Notes: generated by a model not told the origin, from the letters alone. DNA of 64,000 nt from Lucinisca nassula (GCA_963580285.1 OY757021.1:92553221-92617220); one strand, 5' to 3'. Positions 30,502-42,330 are shown, counted from the first letter of the stretch. Program-made: numbers and translations.

Positions 30502-31095
30502 AGACTTATTGAGAATTAGAGAGATCTAATTCAAGGTAATGTTGGTTGGTGCCTGATGCTCTGTCTCTGGTCGGGCCCATCTTAGTCTAACTGTTGGTTT
30601 TCTTTTGCTCCAGCATTTCAGTGGTTTCTTGCTGTCGAGTCCTCACCGTTGTCTCACCTCTGTGGTTCTTTGATTATTTGTGTTCACGGAGATGTTGCAC
30701 TGATGAGTTAGGAGGCCTTCATGCGGACTGAACAAATTATTTGTGTAAATCGCGACGTAAGTAAGGACGAGGATTGTGGCCACGTAAAATCGATTTAAGC
30801 CCCCCCCCCCCGCCCCCGTGGAAATCTTTCCACTGACCGTTCCAAGGCGGTTCTTCTGTGGCGGTTTATTAATGGTGTTGTTTGTTACTTACTGTGTGTA
30901 TTACTTGTGTCTTTTTATTTTGGATGACCATATGACCATTTTGTGGGAAAGTAACTGTCCTTATGCCCTTCCTTTGTTTAGGTTTCCATTATGGTCTGGT
31001 CGCTTCATGTTTGTGTTTCTTTCCCTTTGGTGTCTTTGATGGGTGGAGTAAGTTAATTGTATCGATTCCTTATCTTTGTTTTACTTCTACTTTGA
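30502..31095 (+). repeat. Penelope-associated UTR unit
   Basis: Follows the ORF stop. Landmarks in order: ggttggtgcctgatgctctg; tttcagtggtttcttgctgt; gcactgatgagttaggaggc; gcggactgaacaaattattt; a C-run; ccactgaccgttccaaggcg; a 'ggccatatggccatttt' relative; tcgattccttatctttg. The same unit recurs at least ten times between 30,500 and 42,330 in both orientations, as expected of LTR-like repeats of Penelope elements. Confidence 0.65.
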
Positions 31096-31320
31096 CTGAG
31101 ATATTGCTAAGATAATTATACTGAGCAAGTTGAATGTAAATTGAGGATCACGGAAATCATTTGGATTGAAAACAAAGTTATAGTCTAACTGTTGGTTTTC
31201 GTTTGCTGAAGCATTTCAGTGGTTTCTTGCTGTCGAGTCCTCACCGTTGTTTCATCTCTGTGGTTGTTTGGTTTTGTGTGTTCACGAAGATATTGCACTG
31301 TTGAGTAAGGAGGCCTTCAT

Positions 31321-31603
31321 GCGGACTGATTTGTTTGTTTGTTTGATTTGAGGTTTAACGTCCCCGACAAAACTGTAAAGGTCATTTTGGAGACGTTGCT
31401 TCCAATTTTGTGGGATTTTTAGCCGACATTGAGATGAAATGACATCTCAAGCCCTGCCGCCCAATGAAACCAATAGGGTTTATAAGCATGGACGGTTCCG
31501 ACTGACACTGCTTTACCGGGGAAGGCTTAGATCCTCTAAGCGGTTTACCAGTATTCGTGTGCGGGTCGGTTTCAGCTCTGCGTGGAAGCATCAAGCGGAC
31601 TGA
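31321..31603 (-). mobile_element. SINE family A inserted in a Penelope UTR
   Basis: Insert 31,330-31,594 splits the UTR unit between two perfect copies of gcggactga (31,321-31,329 and 31,595-31,603). The uninterrupted UTR copies show the empty site. The SINE head is 5'-truncated. Confidence 0.9.
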
Positions 31604-31975
31604 ACAAATTATTTGTCTGTTTTGGTCTATAAAAAAGTCTAATGGAGTTTTAAATAAATTGAAATCCAGACGTTTTCGTGCTTCAAGTCTATCTACTTAT
31701 GATTTTTCCACCCTTTACACTACACGTCCACACAATCTTATAAAAGAAAAAAAAACTTAATGATTTAATTGAATGGACGTTTCATAGAGAAGACTCCCTC
31801 TATCCTGCGTGTAATGTAAGAAATGCTTTTCACTTCTGAAGAGCATAAAAATTATACTTTATGGTCATGTCAGAAAGTGTGTGAAGCTCTCGCCTCTCTA
31901 CTTGACAATATTTACATAAGATTTGGTATTAAGTTATTTAGACAAGCTGTGGGTGAGTGTTAATATCAAGATCAG
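31604..31975 (+). pseudogene. Penelope-like RT fragment (motif A region), frameshifted
   Basis: Encodes the region from FWSIK through LSTYDFSTLYT (RT motif A), with frame breaks at the A-run near 31,745 and near 31,830. It ends abruptly near 31,960. Confidence 0.75.
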
Positions 31976-32011
31976 AAAGATCAAAACCTGATGATTTTGA
32001 TCTTTAGATTG

Positions 32012-32322
32012 TAAATTGTCTTTTCTTGGATGGTGATGTTCCTCGTGCGGCATCCTGTGGCGTTTATATTTGGCAATTCGATTTGCCAGAGTGTCTATCA
32101 TGTATCTGACTTCAACATTCGTAATAAATTGTTAACTGCTAAACTTCTTAATCAGGGTTATCGGTATCATAAACTACGCAAAGCCGTTTCGAAATTTTAT
32201 AGACATTCCGATTTAATTTCAAAATTCAACGTTGGACTTAAATCTCTTCTGCAACAAAGTCTATCGGAGCCCGAATTTTATGGTGACTTAGTATATATAA
32301 ATTCAGAAAAATATATAAATGC
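32012..32322 (+). pseudogene. Penelope-like RT fragment (post-catalytic region)
   Basis: Encodes part of the C-terminal region (DFNIRNKLLTAKLLNQGYRY and beyond) with a missing block and a changed frame. It is joined at 32,323 to an internal UTR segment. Confidence 0.75.
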
Positions 32323-32397
32323 AGTCCTCACCGTTGTTTCATCTCTGTGGTTGTTGATTTTTGTGTTCACGGAGATGTTGCAATGATGAGTTAGGAG

Positions 32398-32975
32398 AAG
32401 TAGAAGTAAAACAAAGATCAGGAATTGATACAATTAACTTACTCCACCCATAAAAGACACCAAAGGGAAAGAAATACAAACATTAAGCGACCAGACCATA
32501 ATGGAAACCCAAACAAAGGAAGGCCATAAGGACAGTTACTTTCCCACAAAATGGCCATATGGTCATCCAAAACCAAAAGACACAAGTGATACACACAGTA
32601 AGTAACAAACAACAACATAAATAAATCGCCACAGAAGAGCCGCCTTGGAACGGTCAGTGGAAGATTTCCACTGGGGGGCTTAAATCGATTTTACGTGGCC
32701 ACAATCCTCGCCCTTACTTCCGTCGCGATTTAGACAAATAATTTGTTCAGTCCGCATGAAGGCCTCCTAACTCATCAGTGCAACATCTCCGTGAACACAA
32801 AAATCAAAGAACCACAGAGGTGAGACAACGGTGAGGACTCGACAGCAAGAAACCACTGAAATGCTGGAGCAAAAGAAAACCAACAGTTAGACTCCGATGA
32901 GCCCGACCAGAGACAGAGCATCAGGCACCAACCAACATTACCTTGAATTAGATCTCTCTAATTCTCAATAAGCCT
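32398..32975 (-). repeat. Penelope-associated UTR unit, inverted
   Basis: Reverse complement of the 30,502 unit. It directly follows the stop of the long RT ORF on the minus strand (32,976), so ORF and UTR form one element end. Confidence 0.7.
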
Positions 32976-34370
32976 TTACGTTGGAGCCGTCATAGAATCT
33001 GAGGCCTGACCCACCGGCGTGCAATTAAAGAGGGAAGCAAAGTTGCCAACCGTGATTGGGTTAACTACCATGCATGCAGTCTGTCGTATAATATCCATGT
33101 TGTACCCAATCTTTTTATATCGAAGAATGATTTTACGAAATTGGGTGCTGAAGTCATTGCGGTTATATATTTTTCTGAATTTATATGCTAAGTCACCATA
33201 AAATTCGGGTTCCGATAGACCTTGTTGCAGAAGAGATTTAAGTCCAATATTGAATTTTGAAATTAAATCAGAATGGCGTCTATAAAATTTTGAAAAGGCT
33301 TTGCGTAGTTTATGGTACCGATAACCCTGATTAAGGAGTTTAGCCGTTAATAATTTATTACGAGTGTTGAAGTCAGTTACATGACTACACACTCTAGCAA
33401 ATCGAATTAATTGCGAAATATAAACGCCATAGGATGGCGCACGAGGAACATCACCATCCAAAAAAGGAAAATTTACAATCTCAAAATCAAAGTCATCGCG
33501 TTTATCATAAATTTTGCACGAAACAAATCCATCTACAATAGACAGATGTAAATCCAAAAACGGGGCCTCGGTATCAGAAGAATTTGCTTTATTTAACTGA
33601 AGTTCAAGGGGGTAAATCTGACTGATCAAACCATCAAAATAGGTATTATCAATATTTAATAAATCATCTAAATATCTAGAAGTAGAGCTAAAAGCTTCAA
33701 TAATTTCAGATTGGTTATCAATGGAAAGCGACAAAATGAAGTCTCTTTCATAACAATACAAGAACAGATCAGCCACAAGAGGTGCGCAATTAGTACCCAT
33801 CGGAATACCCACAATTTGTCTAAATAACTTAGTACCGAATCTAATATAAATATTGTCAAGTAGAAAGGTGAGGGCATCACACATTTTCTGACATGACCAA
33901 AGTGTATAATTCTTATGCTCTTTAGAAGTGAAAAATGCATTTCTGACATTACATGCAAGATAGAGAGAATCTTCTCTGTGAAAAGTCCATTCAATTAAAT
34001 CATTAAGCTTTTCTTTTATAAGATTATGAGGAAGTGTAGTGTAAAGAGTGGAAAAATCGTAGGTAGACAGACTAGAAGCACGAAAATGTCTAGATTTCAA
34101 TTTATTTAAAACCTCATTCGAATTTTTTATAGACCAAAACAGATTTCTTCCTGATCTTTCAAAGACTTTATCACAATATTTAATTACATGCGTTTTAATA
34201 GCAGTAAGACAGGAAGTTAATAATTTAGAAAGTTCAGTGGTAGTGCAAGAGCTAGAATTTGCAATAAACCGTGCTTTGTAAGGTTTTTTATGAAGTTTTG
34301 GTAACCAGTATATCGTAGGAAGCTTGTCTTGGCCTTCGTTAACACACACAGCCTTCATGCGACGGAACAA
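32976..34370 (-). CDS. Penelope-like reverse transcriptase, 5'-truncated ORF (464 aa)
   Basis: The longest retroelement ORF in the window. RT landmarks in order: WLPKLHKKPYKARFI (22-36); motif A STYDFSTLYTTLP (102-114, Asp105); motif B VGIPMGTNCAPLVADLFL (187-204); motif C YLDD (233-236). The WLPK-HK entry and motif spacing fit Penelope-like elements, which encode RT and usually a GIY-YIG endonuclease. No GIY-YIG domain follows. The first ~8 codons, including the Met, are read from an inverted UTR copy (34,347-34,370), so the ORF start is created by the junction and the real N-terminus is missing. Probably not functional, although uninterrupted. Confidence 0.75.
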   Translation of the reverse strand: MFRRMKAVCVNEGQDKLPTIYWLPKLHKKPYKARFIANSSSCTTTELSKLLTSCLTAIKTHVIKYCDKVFERSGRNLFWSIKNSNEVLNKLKSRHFRASSLSTYDFSTLYTTLPHNLIKEKLNDLIEWTFHREDSLYLACNVRNAFFTSKEHKNYTLWSCQKMCDALTFLLDNIYIRFGTKLFRQIVGIPMGTNCAPLVADLFLYCYERDFILSLSIDNQSEIIEAFSSTSRYLDDLLNIDNTYFDGLISQIYPLELQLNKANSSDTEAPFLDLHLSIVDGFVSCKIYDKRDDFDFEIVNFPFLDGDVPRAPSYGVYISQLIRFARVCSHVTDFNTRNKLLTAKLLNQGYRYHKLRKAFSKFYRRHSDLISKFNIGLKSLLQQGLSEPEFYGDLAYKFRKIYNRNDFSTQFRKIILRYKKIGYNMDIIRQTACMVVNPITVGNFASLFNCTPVGQASDSMTAPT

Positions 34371-34687
34371 ATTATTTGTCTAAATCGCGACGGAAGTAAG
34401 GGCGAGGACTGTGGCCACGAAAAAAAATCGATTTAAGCCGCCCCCACCCCCCAAGTGAAATTCGTTCCACTGACCGTTCCAATGCGGTTCTTCTGTCGCG
34501 ATTTATTTATGGTATGGTTTGTCTTTGAGTGTGTGTATCGCTTATATTATTTTGTTTTGGATAGCCAATTGGCCATTTAGTAGGAAAGTAACTGTCCATT
34601 TGGCTTTTCGCTATTGCTGTTTCCATTAGGGTCTAGTTGTTTCATGTTTGTGCTTCTTTCCCTTTGGTGTCTCTGGTGGGAGCTGTG
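34347..34687 (+). repeat. Penelope UTR unit, interrupted at right by a hAT-like insert
   Basis: From gccttcatgcgacggaac through 'ccactgaccgttccaatgcg' to 'gtgtctctggtgggagctgtg'. It resumes at 35,677 after the insertion. Confidence 0.65.
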
Positions 34688-35684
34688 CAAGGTTGGCAAA
34701 ATGCTGACAAATATGAGTATTTTCCATGCCGGTGGCATTTACCGGTAAATACCCGCAGATACTGGAAAATACCAGCAAATACTGGAAAATTAAATTTACC
34801 ACCATGGAATTAAAACAAAACCCTACACTGAACAGTTATATATGGATCATTTCAATAATAGCTGTTATTTGACTTAATATTTGATAATACCGATATAGTT
34901 TGACTCTGATATTATTCTGTTTGTTACTACATGTATTTAATTTAACATAATGTTAGAATAAAAAGGCCTATTTAGTATCTGCCACAGCATTCATCTGTTT
35001 ACTTTTACCTGGACTAAATGTTTATAGTCACACAAAACATGGAGCAATTAATTTAATGACATCCTTTTTTCCAACCTTGCCCCCAGGCTTAAATAAACAA
35101 TATCTCCAGAGTTGTTGTTTTAGTAATCTTGCAATTCACTGATGGGCAATAGTAAAATGCAATAAATATCCTAAAAATTGAACACATGGTTTTACCATAC
35201 AAAGTGTGTTCAAAAGATGCAGATGGATTGGCTAACAGTGCCCGGTCTTATCTTGATCAATACAAATTTAAAACTTAGAACCATTATGGTAAGTGACAAT
35301 AACCAGGTGCACAGGGAACTTCTACCTGTATTTTCTACTACTGATTTAAAAAGATACTTTTTTTTCATTTAAATAATTTCAATATTTTTAGTCTTAGATT
35401 CACATTTTGACTAGTTCAACATTTTAATTTAAAAATATTTTATTCTGTAGGTTGATAACCTTATATCAATATTAATTTTAACATTTTTAACTCATTTAGT
35501 TTGATTTTACTACTTTTAAGTCAATTTTGTTAAGATTTCTGCAGTGTTTTAAGGCCAAAAATTTCAATTCGCCAGTATTTGCCAGTATTCGCCACTTGAT
35601 GAGTATTTTCCAGTCCGGTAAATACCGGTAAATGCCACTGGTAAATACCGGGGGTGGAATTTGCCGCCCAACCTTGGAGCTGTG
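34680..35684. mobile_element. hAT-like non-autonomous element 2 (989 bp)
   Basis: Element 34,688-35,676 is flanked by the perfect 8-bp duplication gagctgtg (34,680-34,687 and 35,677-35,684). Ends CAAGGTTGG are inverted. The subterminal regions are rich in inverted 'ggtaaataccggtaaatgcc' and 'gccagtattt' repeats. No transposase ORF. The UTR unit around it shows the empty site elsewhere. Confidence 0.8.
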
Positions 35685-36144
35685 GGTTAATTGTATTGAT
35701 TCCTGATCCTTGCCTTCACTTCTATTTTCCAACTCAGTTGTGCACATTTCCGAGTACATTAAAATCAAACGATTACAGAGATCAAACAACTGTGAGCAAA
35801 AGAAAACAAGCAGTAAGGGGCAGCAGAAAAAAAATTAGGTTCTGGTGGGCCAGTTCACCGACTCATTTGGAGACAGTTCACCGACACATTTGAAGACAAT
35901 TCACCGACAAACATTTCTTGGAGTTTATGTAGGGATGAAATATTGCTAGATATATAAATGAAAGTAACCTGTCTGGGATAGTTGAAAATAATAAATTCAT
36001 GTTTAAATGACAAATAATTTTGACTTCATTACAAAAACACTCCTATGCAAATAAATTGAAAATTTTCAAAAAAAAAAAAAAAAAAAAAATGAAATTTTTC
36101 AGATAAAAAAACACTGATATTTTTCATATTTCTGCTCAAAAAAT
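35685..36144. other. UTR remnant, short CACCGAC repeats, poly-A run
   Basis: The Penelope UTR continues to about 35,830. Three 'agttcaccgac(t/a)catttg' short repeats lie at about 35,850-35,915. An A-run of about 21 lies at 36,069-36,089. No gene. Confidence 0.45.
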
Positions 36145-36252
36145 AGATTGTGGGTACTCTTTAGAACCGCCTCGCCGCTTAAAAAATAGCTTGTGGGAAC
36201 TCGTTAGAACCGCCTCGGCGAGACGGTTCTAACGAGTACCCAAAATCTATGT
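36145..36252. repeat. Family G palindrome with partial duplication
   Basis: A partial arm (tgtgggtactctttagaacc) followed by a full palindrome (gaactcgttagaaccgcctc and complement). Outer 'tttctgctcaaaaaatagat' matches 'atctatgtttttgagcagaa' inverted. Confidence 0.65.
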
Positions 36253-36582
36253 TTTTGAGCAGAATTAATAATTATTAAAATAATTAATTAAAGTAATGAA
36301 AACCCTATAAACCCCAGTTTTGCGATATAAAAGTAGGGTTTAATAATTATAGAGCGTGTTTTTGTGATGTTTTGCCTTTCGCCGAGTAGCCTTTTCTTAT
36401 CATACTTTCTTTGGTTACCCTGGTAAATTATTTTTGTCAAAACATAGATGCAAAATGAACATAGACACATAGACTGTGCGTACTCAGCTGAGAACCGTGT
36501 CAATGGAGAAAAATGCACTGCTTTATCATATAAAGCAAATTTATACAGCCATTAAATATAATATACATGAAAATAAATGTAT

Positions 36583-36589
<7 letters not shown>

Positions 36590-36644
<55 letters not shown>

Positions 36645-36673
36645 GACTGGAACTAATCAAAATGGGAAAAAAT

Positions 36674-36725
<52 letters not shown>
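36590..36725 (+). repeat. Two (GA)n microsatellites
   Basis: About 36,590-36,639 and 36,678-36,725, separated by a non-repetitive segment with a related flank copied after the second run. Poly Arg-Glu frames are artefacts. Confidence 0.9.
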
Positions 36726-36730
<5 letters not shown>

Positions 36731-36842
36731 TTTACTGTCTGGAACTACTCAAAATGGGTGGAAATTAATGGCCCCTATTCGCTTAACCAGCATGCGACAT
36801 CAAGTTTAAGCATACAGACAAGCAAGGTTTATTCTTATATAC

Positions 36843-37135
36843 ATGTAAAATAGAAGTGAAGGCAATGATCAGGAATCGATACAATTAACCCACAGCTCAC
36901 ATGAGAGACACCCAAGGACAGAAACACAAACATGAAACAACTAGACCCTAATGGAAACATCAATAGCGGAATGCCAAAAGGACAGTTACTTTCCCATAAA
37001 ATGGCCAATTGGCTATCCAAAAGAAAAAAAAAATACAAGCGATACACACACTCAAAGACAAGCCATAACAAAAATAAACTGGGAAAGAAGAACCTCCTTG
37101 GAATGGTCAGTGAATGAATTCCACTGTGGGAGGGG
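36843..37135 (-). repeat. Penelope-associated UTR fragment, inverted
   Basis: Reverse complement of the distal UTR half (ccactgaccattccaagg... to ...atcattgccttcacttcta). Confidence 0.6.
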
Positions 37136-37576
37136 GTAGCTGAAGGACACACATTTGATGAATTTTATTATCACAGATATTTCGTGTTCCACCAGGTTAA
37201 CCTTTAGAGACAGAAATATAGGTGGATTGTCATAGAATGATCGGACGCAATTAAAAAGAAACGAATGACGAATGAAGGACTATGTTAACCGAGTACCGAG
37301 TAGAGTCTCTTCTGTATAAAACGTAGTATAGCAGGAGTAGAAAAAATCTGTGAAGAAAATCCAGTCGAGCGCACCAACCGGGGATCGAAATTAAGGCCCT
37401 TGGGTTACAAAGAGAGTGACACACACCAGGCTAGGACCAGTTATGCACTATTTATACATATACATACTTATTATTTTGCCATTCTTCTTCATTCACCCAT
37501 CCTACAAAACAAACAACAAAAAAAAAAAACAACAAAAAACATTTGTATCAAACGTTAATCATATCCCATTTCCCTA
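37136..37576. other. no gene recognised
   Basis: Unassigned sequence with an A/C-rich run near 37,505-37,545. It contains no Penelope sequence. Confidence 0.4.
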
Positions 37577-38446
37577 GTGGAATTCTTTCCACTGACCGTT
37601 CCAAGGCAGTTCTTCTGTGGCTGTTTATTTATGTTGTTGTTTGTTGTGGCTGATCTGTTCTTGTATTGTTATGAAAGAGACTTCATTTTGTCGCTTTCCA
37701 TTGATAACCAATCTGAAATTATTGAAGCTTTTAGCTCTACTTCTAGATATTTAGATGATTTATTAAATATTGATAATACCTATTTTGATGGTTTGATCAG
37801 TCAGATTTACCCCCTAGAACTTCAGTTAAATAAAGCAAATTCTTCTGATACCGAGGCCCCGTTTTTGGATTTACATCTATCTATTGTAGATGGATTTGTT
37901 TCGTGCAAAATTTATGATAAACGCGATGACTTTGATTTTGAGATTGTAAATTTTCCTTTTTTGGATGGTGATGTTCCTCGTGCGCCATCCTATGGCGTTT
38001 ATATTTCGCAATTAATTCGATTTGCTAGAGTGTGTAGTCATGTAACTGACTTCAACACTCGTAATAAATTATTAACGGCTAAGCTTCTTAATCAGGGTTA
38101 TCGGTACCATAAACTACGCAAAGCCTTTTCAAAATTTTATAGACGCCATTCTGATTTAATTTCAAAATTCAATATTGGACTTAAATCTCTTCTGCAACAA
38201 GGTCTATCGGAACCCGAATTTTATGGTGACTTAGTATATAAATTCAGAAAAATATATAACCGCAATGACTTCAGCACCCAATTTCGTAAAATCATTCTTC
38301 GATATAAAAAGATTGGGTACAACATGGATATTATACGACAGACTGCATGCATGGTAGTTAACCCAATCACGGTTGGCAACTTTGCTTCCCTCTTTAATTG
38401 CACGCCGGTGGGTCAGGCCTCAGATTCTATGACGGCTCCAACGTAA
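37577..38446 (+). pseudogene. Penelope-like RT C-terminal half fused to UTR (289 aa frame)
   Basis: The first ~24 codons read through a UTR piece (ccactgaccgttccaaggca). From about 37,647 the frame enters the RT at VADLFLYCYERDF and continues through YLDD to the usual stop at 38,444-38,446. Almost identical in protein to the 32,976-34,370 ORF from there on. It lacks motifs A and most of B. Confidence 0.8.
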
Positions 38447-39012
38447 AGGCTTATTGAAAATTAAAGAGATAATGTTGGTTGGTGCCTGATGCTCTGTCTC
38501 TGGTCGGGCTCATCGGAGTCTAACTGTTGGTTTTCTTTTGCTCCAGCATTTCAGTGGTTTCTTGCTGTCGAGTCCTCACCGTTGTCTCACCTCTGTGGTT
38601 CTTTGATTTCTGTGTTCACGGAGATGTTGCACTGATGAGTTAGGAGGCCTTCATGCGGACTGAACAAATTATTTGTCTAAATCGCGACGGAAGTAAGGGC
38701 GAGGATTGTGGCCACGTAAAATCGATTTAAGCCCCCCAGTGGAAATCTTCCACTGACCGTTCCAAGGCGGCTCTTCTGTGGCGATTTATTTATGTTGTTG
38801 TTTGTTACTTACTGTGTGTATCACTTGTGTCTTTTTTTTTTGGATGGCCATATGGCCATTTTGTGGGAAAGTAACTGTCCATATGGCCTTCCTTTGTTTA
38901 GGTTTCCATTATGGTCTGGTCGCTTAATGTTTGTATTTCTTTCCCTTTGGTGTCTTTTATGGATGGAGTAAGTTAATTGTATCAATTCCTGATCTTTGTT
39001 TTACTTCTACTT
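38447..39012 (+). repeat. Penelope-associated UTR unit, complete
   Basis: Follows the RT stop directly and ends 'tgatctttgttttacttcta' at the border with another RT fragment. The best reference copy for the unit, including the candidate ribozyme-like segment at about 38,625-38,690. Confidence 0.7.
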
Positions 39013-39318
39013 TGCTAGAGTGTGTAGTCATGTAACCGACTTCAACACTCGTAATAAATTATTAACGGCTAAACTCCTTAATCAGGGTTATCGGTACCAT
39101 AAACTACGCAAAGCCTTTTCAAAATTTTATAGACGCCATTCTGATTTAATTTCAAAATTCAATATTGGACTTAAATCTCTTCTGCAACAAGGTCTATCGG
39201 AACCCGAATTTTATGGTGACTTAGTATATAAATTCAGAAAAATATATAACCGCAATGACTTCAGCATCCAATTTCGTAAAATCATTCTTCGATATAAAAA
39301 GATTGGGTACAAGTGCCA
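39013..39318 (+). pseudogene. Penelope-like RT fragment
   Basis: Encodes FARVCSHVTDFN through KKIGYK, then breaks off into unrelated sequence. Both ends are abrupt. Confidence 0.75.
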
Positions 39319-40993
39319 TGGGTAATTTTTGTGAACACCTCACGAAAACATGCTTATACAATTGACCTCCTTTAACCCCACTTTTATGTAATTCTTCTGT
39401 CGAGGTTTATTTTTGTTATGTTTGTCTTTGGCTGTTTTTGTCTCTTATATTATTTTATTTTGGATAGCCTATTGGTCATTTTGTGGGAAAGTAACTGTCC
39501 TTTTGGCTTTCCGCTATTGATGTTTCCATTAGGGTCTGTTGGTTCATGTTTGTGTTTCTTTCCCTTTGGTGTCCCTGATGGGAACTGTGGGTTAATTGTA
39601 TCGATTCCTAATCATTGCCTCTACTTCTATTTTGCAAGGGTATACGTTATGTTTCTTTTTTCTGCTCAAAAACATAGGTTTAGGGTACCCGATAGAATCG
39701 CCTCGTCGAGGCATTTCTAACGAGTATCCACAATCTATGTTTTGAGCAGAAATATGAAAAATATCACAATTTTTCATCTGAAATTTTCATTTTTCGGTGG
39801 TAAAATTTACAATGTATTTGTATAGGCCTGTTTTCATAATGAGAAAGCATTAAACGCCTAAAACGCTAAACAATGAACACAACAAGTACTACAAAGTATA
39901 CTTAAAACACGAAATTACTATGGGAAAATGCAAAGACAACACTGGCCCAGTAGGGTCGGAAAATGAAAATGGTAGGGTCGGTGTTTTAATTTTTATTTTG
40001 TTCTTTTACTGATAAAATAGTAGAGTCGGGGTCTGAAACAGGGTCGGCCAGGTGCCTGATCATTGCCTCCACTTCTATTTAGCAGATACATGTCTATTTT
40101 TATGCCTAAATTTATATGTGAAAAAGCGAAGAAGACAATGAATTTTTCACAGAGCACGTGTTTTCATCCTCACCATTAATCGTGGCACGCCGACACTGTT
40201 AGCGAATCAACCGACCAATTTGAAACATAATTGAAGTGAAGGCAATGATCAGGATTCGATACAATTAACCCACAGCTCCCATCAGAGACACCAAAGGTAA
40301 AGAAACACAAACGTGAAACAACAGGCCCTAATGGAAACATCGATAGCGAAAAGCCAAAAGGACAGTTACTTTCCCACAAAAAGGCCTATTGGTTATCCAA
40401 AACAAAATAGTATAAGCGATACATGTTGTTGTTTGTTACTTACTTTGTGTATCACTTGTGTCTTTTTATTTTGGATGGCCATATGGCCATTTTGTGGGAA
40501 TGTAACTGTCCTTATGGCCTTCCTTTGTTTAGGTTTCCATTATGGTCTGGTCGCTTAATGTTTGTGTTTCTTTCCCTTTGGTGTCTTTGATGGGTGGTGT
40601 AAGTTAATTGTATCGATTCCTGATCTTTGTTTCACTTCTTCAAACACCCAAAGACAAACCATAACAAAAATAAAACGCGATAGAAGAACCGCCTTGGAAC
40701 GGCCAGCGAAACGAATAAACGAATTCCACTGGGGGTGTGGGGGTGTGTGTGTGTGGGGGGGGGAGGCTAAATCGATTCTAACTTATCAGTGCAACATCTC
40801 CATGAACACAAAAAAATCAAACAACCACATAGATGAAACAACGGTGAGGGCTCGGCAGCAAGAAAACACTGAAATGCTGGAGCAAAAGAAAAACATCCAT
40901 TAGACTCCGATTGGCCCGACCAGAGACAGAGCATCAGGCACCAACCAACATTACATAACAAAACTGGTTTAGTTGTTAAAGAGATAATTAAAG
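39319..40993. other. Mosaic of Penelope UTR pieces and a family G palindrome
   Basis: UTR pieces: plus 39,390-39,640, minus 40,230-40,425, plus 40,425-40,640 and minus 40,640-40,960. A family G palindrome with outer 'tctgctcaaaaacatag' arms lies at 39,660-39,746. 39,780-40,225 is otherwise unassigned, with short 'gtagggtcgg' repeats at about 39,950-40,045. A G-rich run lies at 40,731-40,762. Confidence 0.55.
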
Positions 40994-41335
40994 GTGTTTA
41001 AACTACGCGAAGCCTTTTCAAAATTTTATAGACGTCATTCTGATTTAATTTCAAAATTGAGTATTGGACTTAAATCTCTTCTGCAACACGGTCTATCGGA
41101 ACCCGAATTTTATGGTGACTTAGTATATAAATTCAGAAAAATATATAACCGCAATGACTTCAGCACCCAATTTCGTAAAATCATTCTTCGATATAAAAAG
41201 ATTGGGTACAACATGGATATTATACGACAGACTGCATGCATGGTAGTTAACCCAATCACGGTTGACAACTTTGCTTCCCTCTTTAATTGCACGCCGGTGG
41301 GTCAGGCCACAGATTCTTTGACGGTTCCAACGTAA
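40994..41335 (+). pseudogene. Penelope-like RT C-terminal fragment
   Basis: Encodes KLREAFSKFYRRHSDLISK through the C-terminal CTPVGQATDS to the stop at 41,333-41,335. Slightly more diverged than the other copies. Confidence 0.75.
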
Positions 41336-42330
41336 AGGCTTATGTTGGTTGGTACCTGATACTCTGTATCTGGTCGGGCCCATCGGAATCTAACTGTTGG
41401 ATTTCTTTTGCTTCAGCATTTCTGTTGTTTCATGCTGTCGAGTCCTCACCGTTTTATCTCTGTGGTTGTTTGATTTTTGTGTTGACGGACATGTTGCGCT
41501 GATGAATTAGGAGGCCTTCATGCGGACTGAACAAATTATTTGTCTTGATCGCGACGGAAGTAAGGGCGAGGATTGTGGCAACGTAAAATCGATTTAAGTC
41601 CCCCAGTTGAATTCGTTTCCGCTGACCGTTCCAAGGCGGTTCTGCTGTCGCGGTCTATTTTTGTTATGGTTTGTCTTTGGGTGTTTGTGTCGCTTTTATT
41701 ATTTTATTTTGGATATCCTAGTGGGAAAGGAACTGCCCTTTTGGCTTTCCGCTGTTAGTATTTCCATTGGGGTATGTTGCTTCATGTTTATGTTTCTTTT
41801 CCTTTGGTGTCTCTGATGGGAGCTGTGGGTTTATTGTATCGATTCCTGATCATTGCCTCTACTTCGATTTTAACTTTGCAAATTAGTCAAACCAAATAAA
41901 CGATGTGATTAATGGTATTGATCAAAACAGAGTCTAACTGTTGGTTTTCTTTTGCTCCAGAATTTCAGTGCGGACTGAACAAATTATTTGTCTGAATCGC
42001 GACGGAAATAAGGGCGAGAATTGTGGCCATGTAAAATCGATTAAAGCTCCCCGCCCCACCTAGTGGAATTCGTTTCACTGACCGTTCCGAGGCGGTCCTT
42101 CTGTCGCGGTTTATTTTTGTTATGGATTGTCTTCGAGTGTGTGTATCGCTTATATTATTTTGTTTTGGATGGCCAATGGACCATTTTGTCGGAAAGTAAC
42201 TGTCCTTTTGTCATTCCGCAATTCATGTTTCCATTAGGGTCTAGTTGTTTCATGTTTGTGTTTCTTTTCCTGTCTCTGATGGGAGCTGTGAGTTAATTGA
42301 ATCGATTCCTGATCAGTGCCTGCCCTTCTA
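41336..42330 (+). repeat. Two consecutive Penelope UTR units
   Basis: Units about 41,336-41,880 and 41,935-42,330, the second missing its first third. Both keep gcggactgaacaaattattt and ccgctgaccgttcc-like landmarks. Confidence 0.6.

Noticed and set aside
32976..34370. The 464-aa RT frame as a full-length gene with its own start
   Set aside because: The Met and first ~8 codons come from inverted UTR sequence, and N-terminal and endonuclease regions are missing.
36476..36853. Arg-Glu rich 125-residue frame
   Set aside because: Read through two GA microsatellites.
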